Source: Neobacillus sp. OS1-2
GTDB lineage: Bacteria; Bacillota; Bacilli; Bacillales; Cytobacillaceae
NCBI RefSeq assembly: GCF_030915505.1
Contig: NZ_CP133265.1
Coordinates: 3,810,001-3,874,000, forward strand
Length of the DNA stretch: 64,000 nt
Direction of reading: 5' to 3'
The notes beneath the pieces are model-generated. The model was not told the DNA's origin. It ran no database searches and saw nothing but the letters and a program-made list of their open reading frames with translations. The translations under genes were made by a program, and so were the position numbers. Of this stretch, positions 43,937-52,822 are shown in pieces; position 1 is the stretch's first letter; every line of letters starts with the position of its first letter.

Positions 43937-45033
43937 AATCCTTATGCAAATGGAAACCCCTCGTCATCACTCTTTTATCCGTATTATTGTTAAACGGCTG
44001 TGGCTTTAAAGACATTGATAAGCGTTTTTTTGTTGTCAGCATCGGAGTGGATGTTGCTAAAAACAGTCCCAAAAAATATCTCGTCAGCCTTAAATTTGCC
44101 ATTCCAAGTGAATCAAAGGGAACTAGTACAGAATCTATCGTTGTTTCCGAAAAAGCCGATTCTATGTCTGAAGCAGTAAGAATCATTAAAACCAAAGTAG
44201 ATAAAGAGGTTGATTTCAGCAATGCAAAGGCAATTGTTTTTGGTGAAGAGATGGCGAAGCAAAAGGGAAACGCGGGAATTGTTTATTGGTTGACAAGAAG
44301 AAGGGATATTCAAGAAATTGCTTGGGTAGCCATTGGGAAACCCAGTGCATTGGATGTATTAAACGTAAAGCTAAAATCTGAGCGCATCCCATCAAATGCC
44401 TTGTTCTTAGCATTGGGAAGGGAGGGTTCAGAAAACCCGTATGTGATTTCTGAGTTCCTTTTTGATCATAAGTATCGCTTAATTGAACGAGGAAGAGACC
44501 CGATGCTGCCAATTGTTGAAGCAAAGCGGGAGTTACTGGAAATTAATACAGTCGGCCTTTTTAATAAAAGTCAGATGAAGTTGACACTTAGTCCGGAAGA
44601 GACAAAAATACTTAATTTCTTAAGAAGACGCGAAGAAAAGAGTGCGAATAAACTGACCAAGGGGGGGACAACAGTCGTTATTGACACGCACAAAGTGAAA
44701 ACGAAGTATAAAATCATTACTCCAAAGGGTAGCACTCCCTATATTAAGGTGAAGGTATCGATGGAAGGTACATTGGAGGAAACAACCAGGCGTGTGCCCA
44801 ATACAAAATTATCTGTCTATGAAAAGGCAGCCGAGAAATCGCTGAACAAGGAATTTGAGAATTTATTGGTAAAAATCCAAAAAGCCAATTTGGACCCGAT
44901 TGGCTTCGGCCTTCGCTACCGTTCCCGCCATTTTAATAAGGATGATTGGGAGCAGTGGCAACGGATTTACCCTCAAATTAAATTTAAGGTCCAAACGAAA
45001 GTGCAAATAGAAGATACCGGTTTAATTGAATAA
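43933..45033 (+). CDS. Spore germination lipoprotein, Ger(x)C family
   Basis: A 366-residue C subunit. The signal peptide has a lipobox LNGC (Cys at about residue 19-20), then GFKDIDKRFFVVSIGVDVAKN and the long GerAC C-terminal domain ending RSRHFNKDDWEQWQRIYP and IKFKVQTKVQIEDTG. The ATG overlaps the GerB stop. Lipid-anchored on the outer face of the inner spore membrane. Confidence 0.93.
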   Translation: MKSLCKWKPLVITLLSVLLLNGCGFKDIDKRFFVVSIGVDVAKNSPKKYLVSLKFAIPSESKGTSTESIVVSEKADSMSEAVRIIKTKVDKEVDFSNAKAIVFGEEMAKQKGNAGIVYWLTRRRDIQEIAWVAIGKPSALDVLNVKLKSERIPSNALFLALGREGSENPYVISEFLFDHKYRLIERGRDPMLPIVEAKRELLEINTVGLFNKSQMKLTLSPEETKILNFLRRREEKSANKLTKGGTTVVIDTHKVKTKYKIITPKGSTPYIKVKVSMEGTLEETTRRVPNTKLSVYEKAAEKSLNKEFENLLVKIQKANLDPIGFGLRYRSRHFNKDDWEQWQRIYPQIKFKVQTKVQIEDTGLIE

Positions 45034-45050
45034 CGATTGGAGTCGTTTGA

Positions 45051-45746
45051 ATGAATTTGATTGAAGTCTTTAGCAGAGCTGTCGGTGCCTTTGTCGTTCT
45101 CTTTCTCCTAACAAGGATTATGGGGAGAAAACAGATTTCGCAAATGACTTTTTTTAATTATGTCACAGGTATTTCGATTGGAACGATTGCTGGTGCCTTA
45201 ACAGTCGATCCGAGTTTAAAAGTGTCTGCAGGATTTGTCAGTCTTGCGACATGGTCGGGTTTAACCTTGCTAGTTGCCTATATAGATTTAAAATCACGAA
45301 AGGCACGGAAGTTAATTGAAGGCGAACCCGTGATTTTGATAAAACAAGGAAAAATATTAGAGCAGCAATTACAAAAACAGCGGTTAGATATGGATGAATT
45401 GCAACAGCTCCTTCGCAGCAAGGATGTCTTTTCGATTGCTGATGTCCATTATGCTATTTTAGAAACAAATGGCGAATTTTCTGTGCTGTTAAAAGAAGAA
45501 AAACAACCGATGAAACAAGGTACGATACCATTTTCTAAGATGCAAAAACAAACAGCGATTCCAATCCAGCTCATTGCTGACGGAAAAATAATCGATGAGA
45601 ACCTAAAGCAGATAAACGTAAATCGCAGTTGGATCGAGGAGCAGCTAATGGTGTCAGGCACAACGCTTTCAGAAGTGTTTTATGCAGAACTACAAGAGGA
45701 TGGATCCTTGTATATTGATAACCGCACAGATCATTTCCTACAGTAA
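45051..45746 (+). CDS. DUF421 (YetF-like) membrane protein
   Basis: A 231-residue protein with three N-terminal spans (VGAFVVLFLLTRIMGRKQISQMTF; YVTGISIGTIAGALTVD; SLATWSGLTLLVAYIDL) and the DUF421 cytoplasmic domain (VILIKQGKILEQQLQKQRLDMDELQQLLRSKDVFSIADV). YetF-type proteins are known to affect spore heat resistance and germination in strains with spoVA2mob. It lies 17 bp after gerC, so it is probably the fourth gene of the operon. Terminator follows. Confidence 0.88.
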   Translation: MNLIEVFSRAVGAFVVLFLLTRIMGRKQISQMTFFNYVTGISIGTIAGALTVDPSLKVSAGFVSLATWSGLTLLVAYIDLKSRKARKLIEGEPVILIKQGKILEQQLQKQRLDMDELQQLLRSKDVFSIADVHYAILETNGEFSVLLKEEKQPMKQGTIPFSKMQKQTAIPIQLIADGKIIDENLKQINVNRSWIEEQLMVSGTTLSEVFYAELQEDGSLYIDNRTDHFLQ

Positions 45747-45749
45747 GAG

Positions 45750-45782
45750 AAGGCATTCCATAAATGTGGAATGCCTTTCTTA
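45750..45782. terminator. Bidirectional terminator after the ger operon
   Basis: AAGGCATTCCA pairs with TGGAATGCCTT, 6-nt loop, T-rich flank. Confidence 0.85.
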
Positions 45783-45789
45783 ACTGATT

Positions 45790-46977
45790 TTATATTATTG
45801 AGTTGGGTTCTTTCTCGCGCATTGACTGCGGAATATAAACGCAGAATGGTTCGCTTTCCAAATAGTCGCCGGTTACGGCATAGGTTCTCGAGCGTGACCC
45901 ACCGCAAATTTTATTATATTCGCAGACACCGCACTTTCCTTTATAGTGATCGGGCTGACGCAGTTCTTTAAAAACCTTCGCTTCACGGTAAATTTCTGCA
46001 AGCGGGGTATCCCGGATGTTTCCGCCAACAATAGGCAGTAACCCGCTTGGCATTACATCGCCAACATGTGATATGAACGCAAAACCGTTCCCGTCGTTTA
46101 CCCCTTTTGGTGCCCGCTTTAAGCCATCGTGCATGGAAGCAAAGTCGGTTGTAATGGTATCCTCATAATGAATTTCGCCTTTTTGAATTAATTGGTCCCG
46201 TTGTTTTTGCTGCAGTACCACTCGGCGATAATGCTGTGCAGCGGTTGTTTTGATGTCATATGGCGCCGTTTTGCTTAGCTCATACAACCAGCGGAACACT
46301 TTCTCATGTTCAGCTGGTGTAATGCAGGCATCTAATTGGCCGCGGCCTGTTGGCACCAGTAAAAATATGTACCACATAACTGCTCCAAGCTCCGCAACAA
46401 GCTTGGACATTTCCTCCAACGAATCATAATTGTAGCGCGAAATCACCGTGTTTATTTGCAGAGGCATTTCCAGTTCGTTTAAGTATTTAATTTTTTCAAG
46501 TGTTAAATGGAATGATCCAGGAGTTCCGCGGAAATGGTCGTGTATTTCCGGTGTTGGCCCATCAAGGCTAAAGCCCCAGCGTGAAAGACCGACATCTTTG
46601 GCGCGTTGCATCTTCTCGATCGTTACATTAGGAGTGGCGCTAGGTGTCATCGACACACGCATGCCCTTTTTGATGGCATAATCAGCAAGCTCGAAAAGAT
46701 CCTCTCTCATCATGCAATCCCCGCCAGTAAAGACAAGCATCGGATTATCCATTTCATAGATTTGATCAATTAAATTGATCCCTTCTTGATGTGAAAGCTC
46801 ACGAGGATCTGGTGCCAGCTGGGCATCTGCCCGGCAATGAACACATTTTAATTGGCACGCTCTTGTCACCTCCCAAATTACGATGAATGGATTCACGTCA
46901 TAATCAATTCCTTTACCCACACCATGTGGATGCCCCGTTGCATGGGGATGTCCCTTACTTATTCCTTCCATCTTCAT
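45790..46977 (-). CDS. Radical SAM/SPASM protein, TIGR04053-like
   Basis: A 395-residue radical SAM enzyme. The cluster motif is C-QLK-C-VH-C in EVTRACQLKCVHCRADAQ near residue 41. The C-terminal SPASM-type cysteines are CGVCEYNKICGGSRSRTYA. The sequence resembles the TIGR04053 group, related to AhbD/NirJ-type haem-pathway enzymes. The N-terminus is histidine-rich (KGHPHATGHPHGVG). The start at 46977 follows AAGGAA. It is monocistronic; no haem or peptide-modification genes are adjacent, so the substrate remains open. Confidence 0.87.
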   Translation of the reverse strand: MKMEGISKGHPHATGHPHGVGKGIDYDVNPFIVIWEVTRACQLKCVHCRADAQLAPDPRELSHQEGINLIDQIYEMDNPMLVFTGGDCMMREDLFELADYAIKKGMRVSMTPSATPNVTIEKMQRAKDVGLSRWGFSLDGPTPEIHDHFRGTPGSFHLTLEKIKYLNELEMPLQINTVISRYNYDSLEEMSKLVAELGAVMWYIFLLVPTGRGQLDACITPAEHEKVFRWLYELSKTAPYDIKTTAAQHYRRVVLQQKQRDQLIQKGEIHYEDTITTDFASMHDGLKRAPKGVNDGNGFAFISHVGDVMPSGLLPIVGGNIRDTPLAEIYREAKVFKELRQPDHYKGKCGVCEYNKICGGSRSRTYAVTGDYLESEPFCVYIPQSMREKEPNSII

Positions 46978-47066
46978 CACCAAAATTCCTTATTATTTTT
47001 AACCATATAAAAATTGTTGCTTTAGGTTCATTATAATTTTATGAGGATGGTATGGATGGATGTTTT

Positions 47067-47083
47067 GTTACAATATTTCTACA
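47067..47083 (-). promoter_or_regulatory. WalR-type box 1
   Basis: Minus strand TGTAGA-N5-TGTAAC; one base off the WalR consensus TGTWAH-N5-TGTWAH. Confidence 0.5.
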
Positions 47084-47094
47084 TCCCCTTAACT

Positions 47095-47111
47095 ATTACA
47101 ATTTTGTTACA
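47095..47111 (-). promoter_or_regulatory. WalR-type box 2
   Basis: Minus strand TGTAAC-N5-TGTAAT, an exact match to TGTWAH-N5-TGTWAH, 28 bp from box 1. A -35-like TTGTTA lies within it with TATTAC 16 bp later. Confidence 0.6.
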
Positions 47112-47322
47112 ACATGATGAAATAATATTACTAGAATGTGGAGGAATCCGTGTCAATATCGTGATAAGACTAAGTTTGTGTTACCTTTTCTCTTGTTACA
47201 ATGGAGTCTATTATTCTAAAAAGTTGAAATTATTACCATGTAAACCATATCTTTGGTACTTTATCCAACTGGTGCTCTCCTTTATGATAGAAAGACAAAG
47301 AAAATAAGGAGTGTATTCATCT

Positions 47323-48096
47323 ATGAAAAAACATCTACTCACTGTCGCGGCAACAGCCGGTATCCTGTTTACCTCGTTTAGCGGGTCGGCAAGTGCACAT
47401 GAATTGAATTATAAAGTACAGTCGGGGGATACCCTTTGGAAAATCTCGCAAACAAACAACCTATCGATTGCCGATTTGAAAAATTGGAATCACCTGACAG
47501 GTGATACCATCTATGTGAATCAGAACCTATCATTACTAGCTCCCCATAGTCATGAACAAACACCTCCACAAACTGTCACAAGTACATATACTGTTAAGGC
47601 TGGTGACACCTTATATGGTCTTGCAAGATCAAATGGGATAACTGTAAATGAATTGAAGGGGCTAAATGGGTTAACCTCTGATATGATTTATGTGGGTCAG
47701 AAGCTGGTAGTAAAAGGAACAAGTGCTAATACTGCGGTATCGAAGGCTCAATTGGTCATGGATGAAGCCAAAAAATATATTGGAACCCCTTATTTATGGG
47801 GCGGAAGTACACCGTCTGGCTTTGATTGCAGCGGATTTACTAGCTTTGTATATAATAAAATTGGAATAGTCCTTCCACGAACAGCTGCAACTCAGTGGTC
47901 AGGACTTAAAGGAATCTCAACCCCAAATCCAGGAGATCTTGTTTTCTTCACCACTTATGCTTCAGGACCGTCCCATGTGGGGATTTACTTAGGTAACAAT
48001 AAATTTATTCAGGCCGGGTCATCGGGTGTGTCGATTGCTGATATGACCAATTCTTATTGGAAGCCGAGATATTTAGGTGCTAGAACCGCATTTTAA
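47323..48096 (+). CDS. LysM-NlpC/P60 D,L-endopeptidase (LytE-like)
   Basis: A 257-residue wall hydrolase. A signal peptide ends near SGSASA. Two LysM domains follow (YKVQSGDTLWKIS at about 30-73; YTVKAGDTLYGLA at about 90-133), then an NlpC/P60 domain with catalytic Cys in GFDCSGF, His in PSHVGIYLG and a further polar residue downstream. It would cut the gamma-D-Glu-mDAP bond of stem peptides. B. subtilis LytE has three LysM domains, so this is a shorter relative. Two WalR-type boxes lie about 210-255 bp upstream. The start follows AAGGAG. Confidence 0.93.
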   Translation: MKKHLLTVAATAGILFTSFSGSASAHELNYKVQSGDTLWKISQTNNLSIADLKNWNHLTGDTIYVNQNLSLLAPHSHEQTPPQTVTSTYTVKAGDTLYGLARSNGITVNELKGLNGLTSDMIYVGQKLVVKGTSANTAVSKAQLVMDEAKKYIGTPYLWGGSTPSGFDCSGFTSFVYNKIGIVLPRTAATQWSGLKGISTPNPGDLVFFTTYASGPSHVGIYLGNNKFIQAGSSGVSIADMTNSYWKPRYLGARTAF

Positions 48097-48108
48097 TAGG
48101 ATAATAGA

Positions 48109-48141
48109 AAAGTCTTTTATCGAAAGATAGAAGACTTTTCT
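48109..48141 (+). terminator. Intrinsic terminator of the endopeptidase gene
   Basis: AAAAGTCTTTTATC pairs with GATAGAAGACTTTT, GAAA loop. Confidence 0.8.
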
Positions 48142-48274
48142 GTCTATAGAAAAATCAGAAAATTAATACTTTAAGAAATGAGCTTTAGGCATTATACTTA
48201 ATAAGGCAATGTCTTACACCTGCACAAAAATCCTCATAATTTGCTAAATGCCTGTAACTTTTTTGGAGGTTCAA

Positions 48275-49342
48275 ATGTTTAATTTTACCCTATATAAAGA
48301 GATTTTCATTCAATCTAGAATTCCACAACTGATTGGTACTACTGATTTTTCCACCATACAATATAATCCTGCTTTTTGTGAGTTTCTTGGTTATTCATTC
48401 GAAGAAATATCAACGCTGCCTTTGGAAGCGGTGTCACATCCTGAAGACATGCTAATGGATGCACGACTTTTTGGAGAAATACTAGACGGAACAAGGGACG
48501 AATACCAGCTTGAAAAAAGGTATATTCATAAGTTAGGCGAGATTAAAACGGGTATCCTAACTGTATCAAGAATAAGGGAAAAATCGACTGGTGAGGAATT
48601 TTTACTTGGACAAGTCCTTGATATTACTGAGAAAAAACATATGGAGGAAGCGCTAAAAAAGCGCGAGAAACAATTACAAAGGTCCGAAAAACTTGCAGTT
48701 GTTGGGCAAATGGCGGCAGCAGTTGCCCACGAAATTCGTAATCCCTTAACACCAATAAAAGGATTCATGCAGCTCTTACACGCAGAAAAAGAGCTAAACC
48801 CCGTCTACTTAAGGATTGTGTTAGATGAATTGCTACGAGTAGATACCATTATCTCTGAATTTTTATCGATGGCAAAGCCACATGCAGAAAAAACCATGAT
48901 TGTCCATGTTGAAGGTTTAGTAAAACAAGTCATTCAACGGTTCCAGTCTGAAGCACGAATGAAGAACAAAAAATTACATATTGAAAGCGAGCAACCCATT
49001 CAAGAAATTATCGGGGATCCGAATTCATTAAAACAAGTGTTTATGAATGTGATTCAAAATGCCCTTGAGGCAATATCCACCAATGGACGAATTCATGTAA
49101 AGATCTTTTCAGATGATATCGGAGTAAATGTCCAGTTTTCTGATAATGGATGTGGCATTCCAAAAGAAAGGCTGTCGAAGCTCGGAGAACCTTTTTATTC
49201 CACAAAGGAAAAGGGGACAGGTCTTGGTTTAATGACATGCTTTCGCATCGTTGAAAGCCATAATGGAAAAATCAATATTGAAAGTGTACAAGGGGAAGGA
49301 ACCACTGTAACTATTTGGCTGCCTTATGATTTGTCTGAATAA
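48275..49342 (+). CDS. PAS-domain histidine kinase, sporulation-kinase-like
   Basis: A 355-residue soluble kinase with no membrane span. One PAS/PAC sensor (about 18-130; YNPAFCEFLGYSFEEI, LLGQVLDITEKK) is followed by the H-box VAAVAHEIRNPLTPIKGF-like AAAVAHEIRNPLTPIKGFMQ, N-box VFMNVIQNALEAI and G-boxes DNGCGIP and KGTGLGLMTCFRI. This H-box type is shared with B. subtilis KinA-KinE, which feed the Spo0F phosphorelay. No response regulator is adjacent, which fits an orphan sporulation kinase. The start at 48275 follows GGAGGT. Confidence 0.87.
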   Translation: MFNFTLYKEIFIQSRIPQLIGTTDFSTIQYNPAFCEFLGYSFEEISTLPLEAVSHPEDMLMDARLFGEILDGTRDEYQLEKRYIHKLGEIKTGILTVSRIREKSTGEEFLLGQVLDITEKKHMEEALKKREKQLQRSEKLAVVGQMAAAVAHEIRNPLTPIKGFMQLLHAEKELNPVYLRIVLDELLRVDTIISEFLSMAKPHAEKTMIVHVEGLVKQVIQRFQSEARMKNKKLHIESEQPIQEIIGDPNSLKQVFMNVIQNALEAISTNGRIHVKIFSDDIGVNVQFSDNGCGIPKERLSKLGEPFYSTKEKGTGLGLMTCFRIVESHNGKINIESVQGEGTTVTIWLPYDLSE

Positions 49343-49396
49343 CGGAATAACGTTAGGATCACGATTGACTAACCATTTTCGTGAAGGGAGCAGCAA

Positions 49397-50026
49397 ATGT
49401 TTAAGAGAATTAGTAGTTTGAGTATCTTATTAGTCATTATTGCCGTTGGCCTTTTTCAAAAGGATGAGTTGCTTTACCTGGTCAAGCAGGGTGGAACCTT
49501 ATCCGCCTTCATTAGCATGATGCTAGTTGCCATTTGTGTGTTTTTTCCAATCCTCCCCTTTCCTATATTAGCGGGGATTATTGGGGCGGTATTTGGTGCA
49601 ACAAAGGGAGTATGTATTTCTTTAGCAGGTGCCATGATTGGAACAATGGGATTCTTCCTTTTAAGTAGATATGGTTTCCGCGATTTGGCAGAGGAGAAAC
49701 TAATTAAATACCCAAAAGTTCAAGAATATGAGGAATTTCTACAACGAAACTCTTTTATTACGATTCTTGGTTGTCGATTAATCCCGATCATTCCGGCACC
49801 CGTAGTTAATATTATTTGTGGGTTAAGCCGCGTCAAATGGCTGACTTTTTTCATTGCATCAACACTAGGGAAAATCCCTAATATCTTGATTTTATCGTAC
49901 GCAGGTTCAATGTTTAGTACAAATAAACTTTATACATTTGGGATCTATGGCTGCTACCTATTACTCATTTTCTTGATTAATTTTGTGATGATCTATCGAA
50001 AATCTGCTCGAAATTCTGTTAAATAA
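49397..50026 (+). CDS. TVP38/TMEM64 (DedA-like) family membrane protein
   Basis: A 209-residue membrane protein with about five spans. Family motifs include FPILPFPILAGIIGAVFGATKG and GCRLIPIIPAPVVNIICGLSRVKWLTFFIASTLGKIPNILI (SNARE-associated Golgi fold). These proteins are linked to lipid flipping; the substrate here is not known. The ATG follows AAGGGAG, 55 bp after the kinase gene. Confidence 0.9.
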   Translation: MFKRISSLSILLVIIAVGLFQKDELLYLVKQGGTLSAFISMMLVAICVFFPILPFPILAGIIGAVFGATKGVCISLAGAMIGTMGFFLLSRYGFRDLAEEKLIKYPKVQEYEEFLQRNSFITILGCRLIPIIPAPVVNIICGLSRVKWLTFFIASTLGKIPNILILSYAGSMFSTNKLYTFGIYGCYLLLIFLINFVMIYRKSARNSVK

Positions 50027-50369
50027 CCTTTTGGACATTCAAATCGTTCTGTTTTTCCACCATGATGATTTCCTTGAAATAGCTTTTTAAGATGAGCCAT
50101 TTGGCGGGATAGGTGTAAATAAAATCCTCCAATGTTTGAAGTGAGTAATAAATAAAACAATCAAACCCGCTTTTTTCTTTTTTTAAATCGTATAAAAGTG
50201 CGTGAGGAATTGTGTAATATTCATTTAACTGGTAGGGGTTGAGTTTTACAATTTGAATATTTTGGCTGGATAGATAGTTTTTTATTGACTGTTCCTGAAG
50301 TGAAATACTTTCTTCCCTGGTGAGTCCGTTTATACCGATGCGATCATTAATAAAATAAATTCCCTTCAT
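50019..50369 (-). CDS. Small protein resembling a degenerate resolvase N-terminal domain
   Basis: A 116-residue protein. The layout MKGIYFINDRIG, SLQEQSIKNYLSSQNIQIV, then GFDCFIYYSLQTLEDF recalls the N-terminal half of serine recombinases (strand, Q-x-x-x-I helix, FD-x-x-x-x-Y-x-L strand). The catalytic YxRVS serine is absent, where it reads FINDRIG, and there is no DNA-binding domain. The start at 50369 follows GAGAGGGTGG; frame upstream is not coding. It overlaps the end of the TVP38 gene by 8 bases. Function unknown; the homology is a pattern-level guess. Confidence 0.55.
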   Translation of the reverse strand: MKGIYFINDRIGINGLTREESISLQEQSIKNYLSSQNIQIVKLNPYQLNEYYTIPHALLYDLKKEKSGFDCFIYYSLQTLEDFIYTYPAKWLILKSYFKEIIMVEKQNDLNVQKVI

Positions 50370-50460
50370 TTCATCCACCCTCTCAAAACAATAATTGCTA
50401 TTGTTATTGACAGAGTTAAGGATATGTATACATGATAGCAGGGTTTTGCAGCAAAAAAAG

Positions 50461-50490
50461 TGCCCGGACAAATTAGCCGGGCATTTTCCA
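50461..50490 (-). terminator. GC-rich hairpin terminator
   Basis: TGCCCGG pairs with CCGGGCA (9-nt loop). On the minus strand it is followed by C-T7, on the plus strand by T4. It sits 90 bp upstream of the 50369 start, so it would end any minus transcript from 50.5-50.7 kb. Confidence 0.6.
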
Positions 50491-50763
50491 ATTCTATATT
50501 AAAAGGGGGCGGAGGTTCAGGTTCTTCGAGAACCTATTTATATAATAATGGAAAAATATGAACAAACTATGAAGGAAAGGTTAATAGTTTGAGAAAGATG
50601 GCTAATTCGGAGGGGGATTGGGCGCTTACGCTTTTATTATTTTACATGATAAATGTCCATTGTTCCCGCTCTATAATCATGGTACCTTAATGAATATCGT
50701 TCATATTAAATAGGAATTCTATTACATGAATACGTCCGTCAGTAGTGAAAGGGGTAGTATAGT
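50484..50763. other. Intergenic region without a supported gene
   Basis: 280 bp. It contains a short hairpin AGGTTCT-tcg-AGAACCT (50519-50535) and tiny frames of 14-30 codons without convincing ribosome-site spacing. The 3' part should carry the promoter of the haemolysin III gene. Nothing else is seen. Confidence 0.5.
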
Positions 50764-51411
50764 ATGGCAGCAACACATATATTTTCAAAGCAAGAGGAAG
50801 TGGCTAATTCGATTACACACGGAATTGGCGCAGTACTTAGCATATCTGCTTTAGTTATTTTAATCGTTTTTTCTTCGTTATACGGCACCACTTGGCATGT
50901 TGTGAGTTTTACGATCTTTGGCGTAACGATGTTTATTCTCTATCTGTCGTCTACTATGCTTCACAGTTTACCTAAGGGTAAGGCGAAGGATATTTTTGAA
51001 ATATTTGATCATTCATCCATTTATTTTTTTATTGCCGGAACGTACACCCCGTTTTTAGTAATCGTCATTAAAGGATCAATGGGCTGGTCACTGTTTGGGA
51101 TCGTTTGGGGTCTCGCGATGGCTGGCACCGTTTTTAAATGTTTTTTTGTAAAAAAGTATCTTTTCACTTCAACAGTTCTCTATGTTGTTATGGGCTGGCT
51201 AATTGTCCTTGCTTGGAAACCATTAGTACACAATCTCTCCCATGAAGGAATGATATACCTATTTATTGGTGGTGCGCTATATACACTTGGAGCTATTTTT
51301 TACGTTTGGCGCGGTTTTAGGTATCATCACGCCGTCTGGCATCTTTTCGTTATGGCCGGCAGTGCAGTACACTTCTTTTGTGTGTTATTTTATGTACTAC
51401 CGATAAAATAA
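50764..51411 (+). CDS. Haemolysin III family (YqfA/PAQR-like) membrane protein
   Basis: A 215-residue seven-span protein. Signatures: EEVANSITHGIGAVLSISAL, STMLHSLP, IFDHSSIYFFIAGTYTPF and the final YHHAVWHLFVMAGSAVHFFCVLFY. The conserved His and Asp residues (HG, HS, D, H-x-x-x-H-x-FV) form the zinc site of the PAQR/HlyIII superfamily. The role in Bacillus is linked to membrane fluidity; haemolysis is not implied. It converges on, and overlaps by 15 bp, the MFS gene. Confidence 0.92.
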   Translation: MAATHIFSKQEEVANSITHGIGAVLSISALVILIVFSSLYGTTWHVVSFTIFGVTMFILYLSSTMLHSLPKGKAKDIFEIFDHSSIYFFIAGTYTPFLVIVIKGSMGWSLFGIVWGLAMAGTVFKCFFVKKYLFTSTVLYVVMGWLIVLAWKPLVHNLSHEGMIYLFIGGALYTLGAIFYVWRGFRYHHAVWHLFVMAGSAVHFFCVLFYVLPIK

Positions 51412-52767
51412 CTTCCCGAATTTCATCTCTTCCCGAGAAAACCAGAGGCTCATTAAGAAACTGATAATCCCTGTTACGATTAATACTCCGCCGATGACTT
51501 TCATGTGATCGGCAGAAACCCCCGCTCCAAAGACTAGCCCCAATATGATCGAGGATAATATAGAGCCTAAATATCTGCATGTTTGAAACAGACCTGAAGT
51601 TGTTCCAATTATCTCTTTAGGACTCTCTTTCAACATTGCAACTTGAAGGACTACATTTCCGATTCCATAGCTTAAACCCAGTATGGATAAGATGACCCCA
51701 ATGATTAGATAAGTGGCATTGACGAAAAAAAGTGTAAAAATCAGTGCTCCAATAATCGAAATAAACGAGCCAATCATAATCGGTCGGTTTACTCCCGCAT
51801 GATCTATCCATTTTCCCGAAACAGTTGAAATAAGGATACTAACACCAGACATAAATAACATTAATAGTCCACTATGCTCAACACTTAACCCCAACACCTC
51901 TTGAAAATAGCTGGGAAGCCCGAAGAATAAACAATAGAAAAAAATGTTTAAAAAGATAAACTGGATGTATACCATCGATAGTTTTGGATGTGATTTGAAG
52001 ATCCGAATATCGATAAACGGTTCAGTTACTCTCAACTCCCGCCAGGCAAACAAAACAAAAAATAGAATACCAATAATGCCGGAAAGAACATGAATGTTCG
52101 TTTCAAACGATAATAGAAACCATAAAAAGAAGACCATTCCCGCAGCGAAAAATAAAATCCCGAGAAAATCAAGATTGAAAAAAAGTGCTTTCATGTGTGC
52201 TTTATCTTGCTTAACGTCCTTCGGAAACATAATCCAACCTAATAGAAAGCTAATGATAATAAACGGGAAATTCACCAAAAAAATAGCTGGCCAGCCTCCC
52301 CAAACAATGGAAAACCCGCCAATTGTCGGACCAAGTGCCACCATCGCCGAGGCAAAAATCGAAAGGACAGCTAACGCAGAAGCCTGTCTGTCTTTTATAT
52401 TATCCCGTATTAACGCCATCCCCGATGGATAAATGGCGCTACTGCCTATGGATTGAATCATTCTCATCACAAGTAACATTAAAAAGGAAGTGGATAGTGG
52501 TGCACCAAAGGCAGAAATTGCGACCAGCACAAGCCCTGTTAAAAAGGTCTTTTTTCGCCCGAAAATATCACCAATCTTCCCTGTAACTGGCTGTGCCACT
52601 GCACTAGCTAAATAAAAGCTGGAAATCAACCAGGATACAGTTGTAAAGGAAAGCCCGAAATCCTTTTGAATACTATGTAGTGCAAGGGCGATCATCGAAG
52701 AGTTAAGCGGATTTAGCATCGTTCCGGAAGCTACTGCCGTCAAAAATAGAGATCGATTTTTCTTCAT
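51397..52767 (-). CDS. MFS transporter, DHA2-like drug exporter
   Basis: A 456-residue major facilitator with about 14 spans. Typical early segments: SSMIALALHSIQKDFG, TVSWLISSFYLASAVAQPVTGKIGDIFGRKKTFLTG (motif A between spans 2 and 3) and IGSSAIYPSGMALIRD. The protein ends shortly after the last span. The start at 52767 has AAAGGAATG upstream. Specificity unknown; drug or metabolite efflux is likely from the family. No regulator gene is next to it. Confidence 0.9.
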   Translation of the reverse strand: MKKNRSLFLTAVASGTMLNPLNSSMIALALHSIQKDFGLSFTTVSWLISSFYLASAVAQPVTGKIGDIFGRKKTFLTGLVLVAISAFGAPLSTSFLMLLVMRMIQSIGSSAIYPSGMALIRDNIKDRQASALAVLSIFASAMVALGPTIGGFSIVWGGWPAIFLVNFPFIIISFLLGWIMFPKDVKQDKAHMKALFFNLDFLGILFFAAGMVFFLWFLLSFETNIHVLSGIIGILFFVLFAWRELRVTEPFIDIRIFKSHPKLSMVYIQFIFLNIFFYCLFFGLPSYFQEVLGLSVEHSGLLMLFMSGVSILISTVSGKWIDHAGVNRPIMIGSFISIIGALIFTLFFVNATYLIIGVILSILGLSYGIGNVVLQVAMLKESPKEIIGTTSGLFQTCRYLGSILSSIILGLVFGAGVSADHMKVIGGVLIVTGIISFLMSLWFSREEMKFGKLFYR

Positions 52768-52822
52768 AAATTAACATTCCTTTGGAAATATCAGATACAG
52801 TTAAGTGTCCCCAAAACACACT

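Noticed and set aside
47041..47307. Open frame of 88 codons upstream of the LysM endopeptidase
   Set aside because: No ribosome site, and it covers the WalR-type boxes and promoter region.
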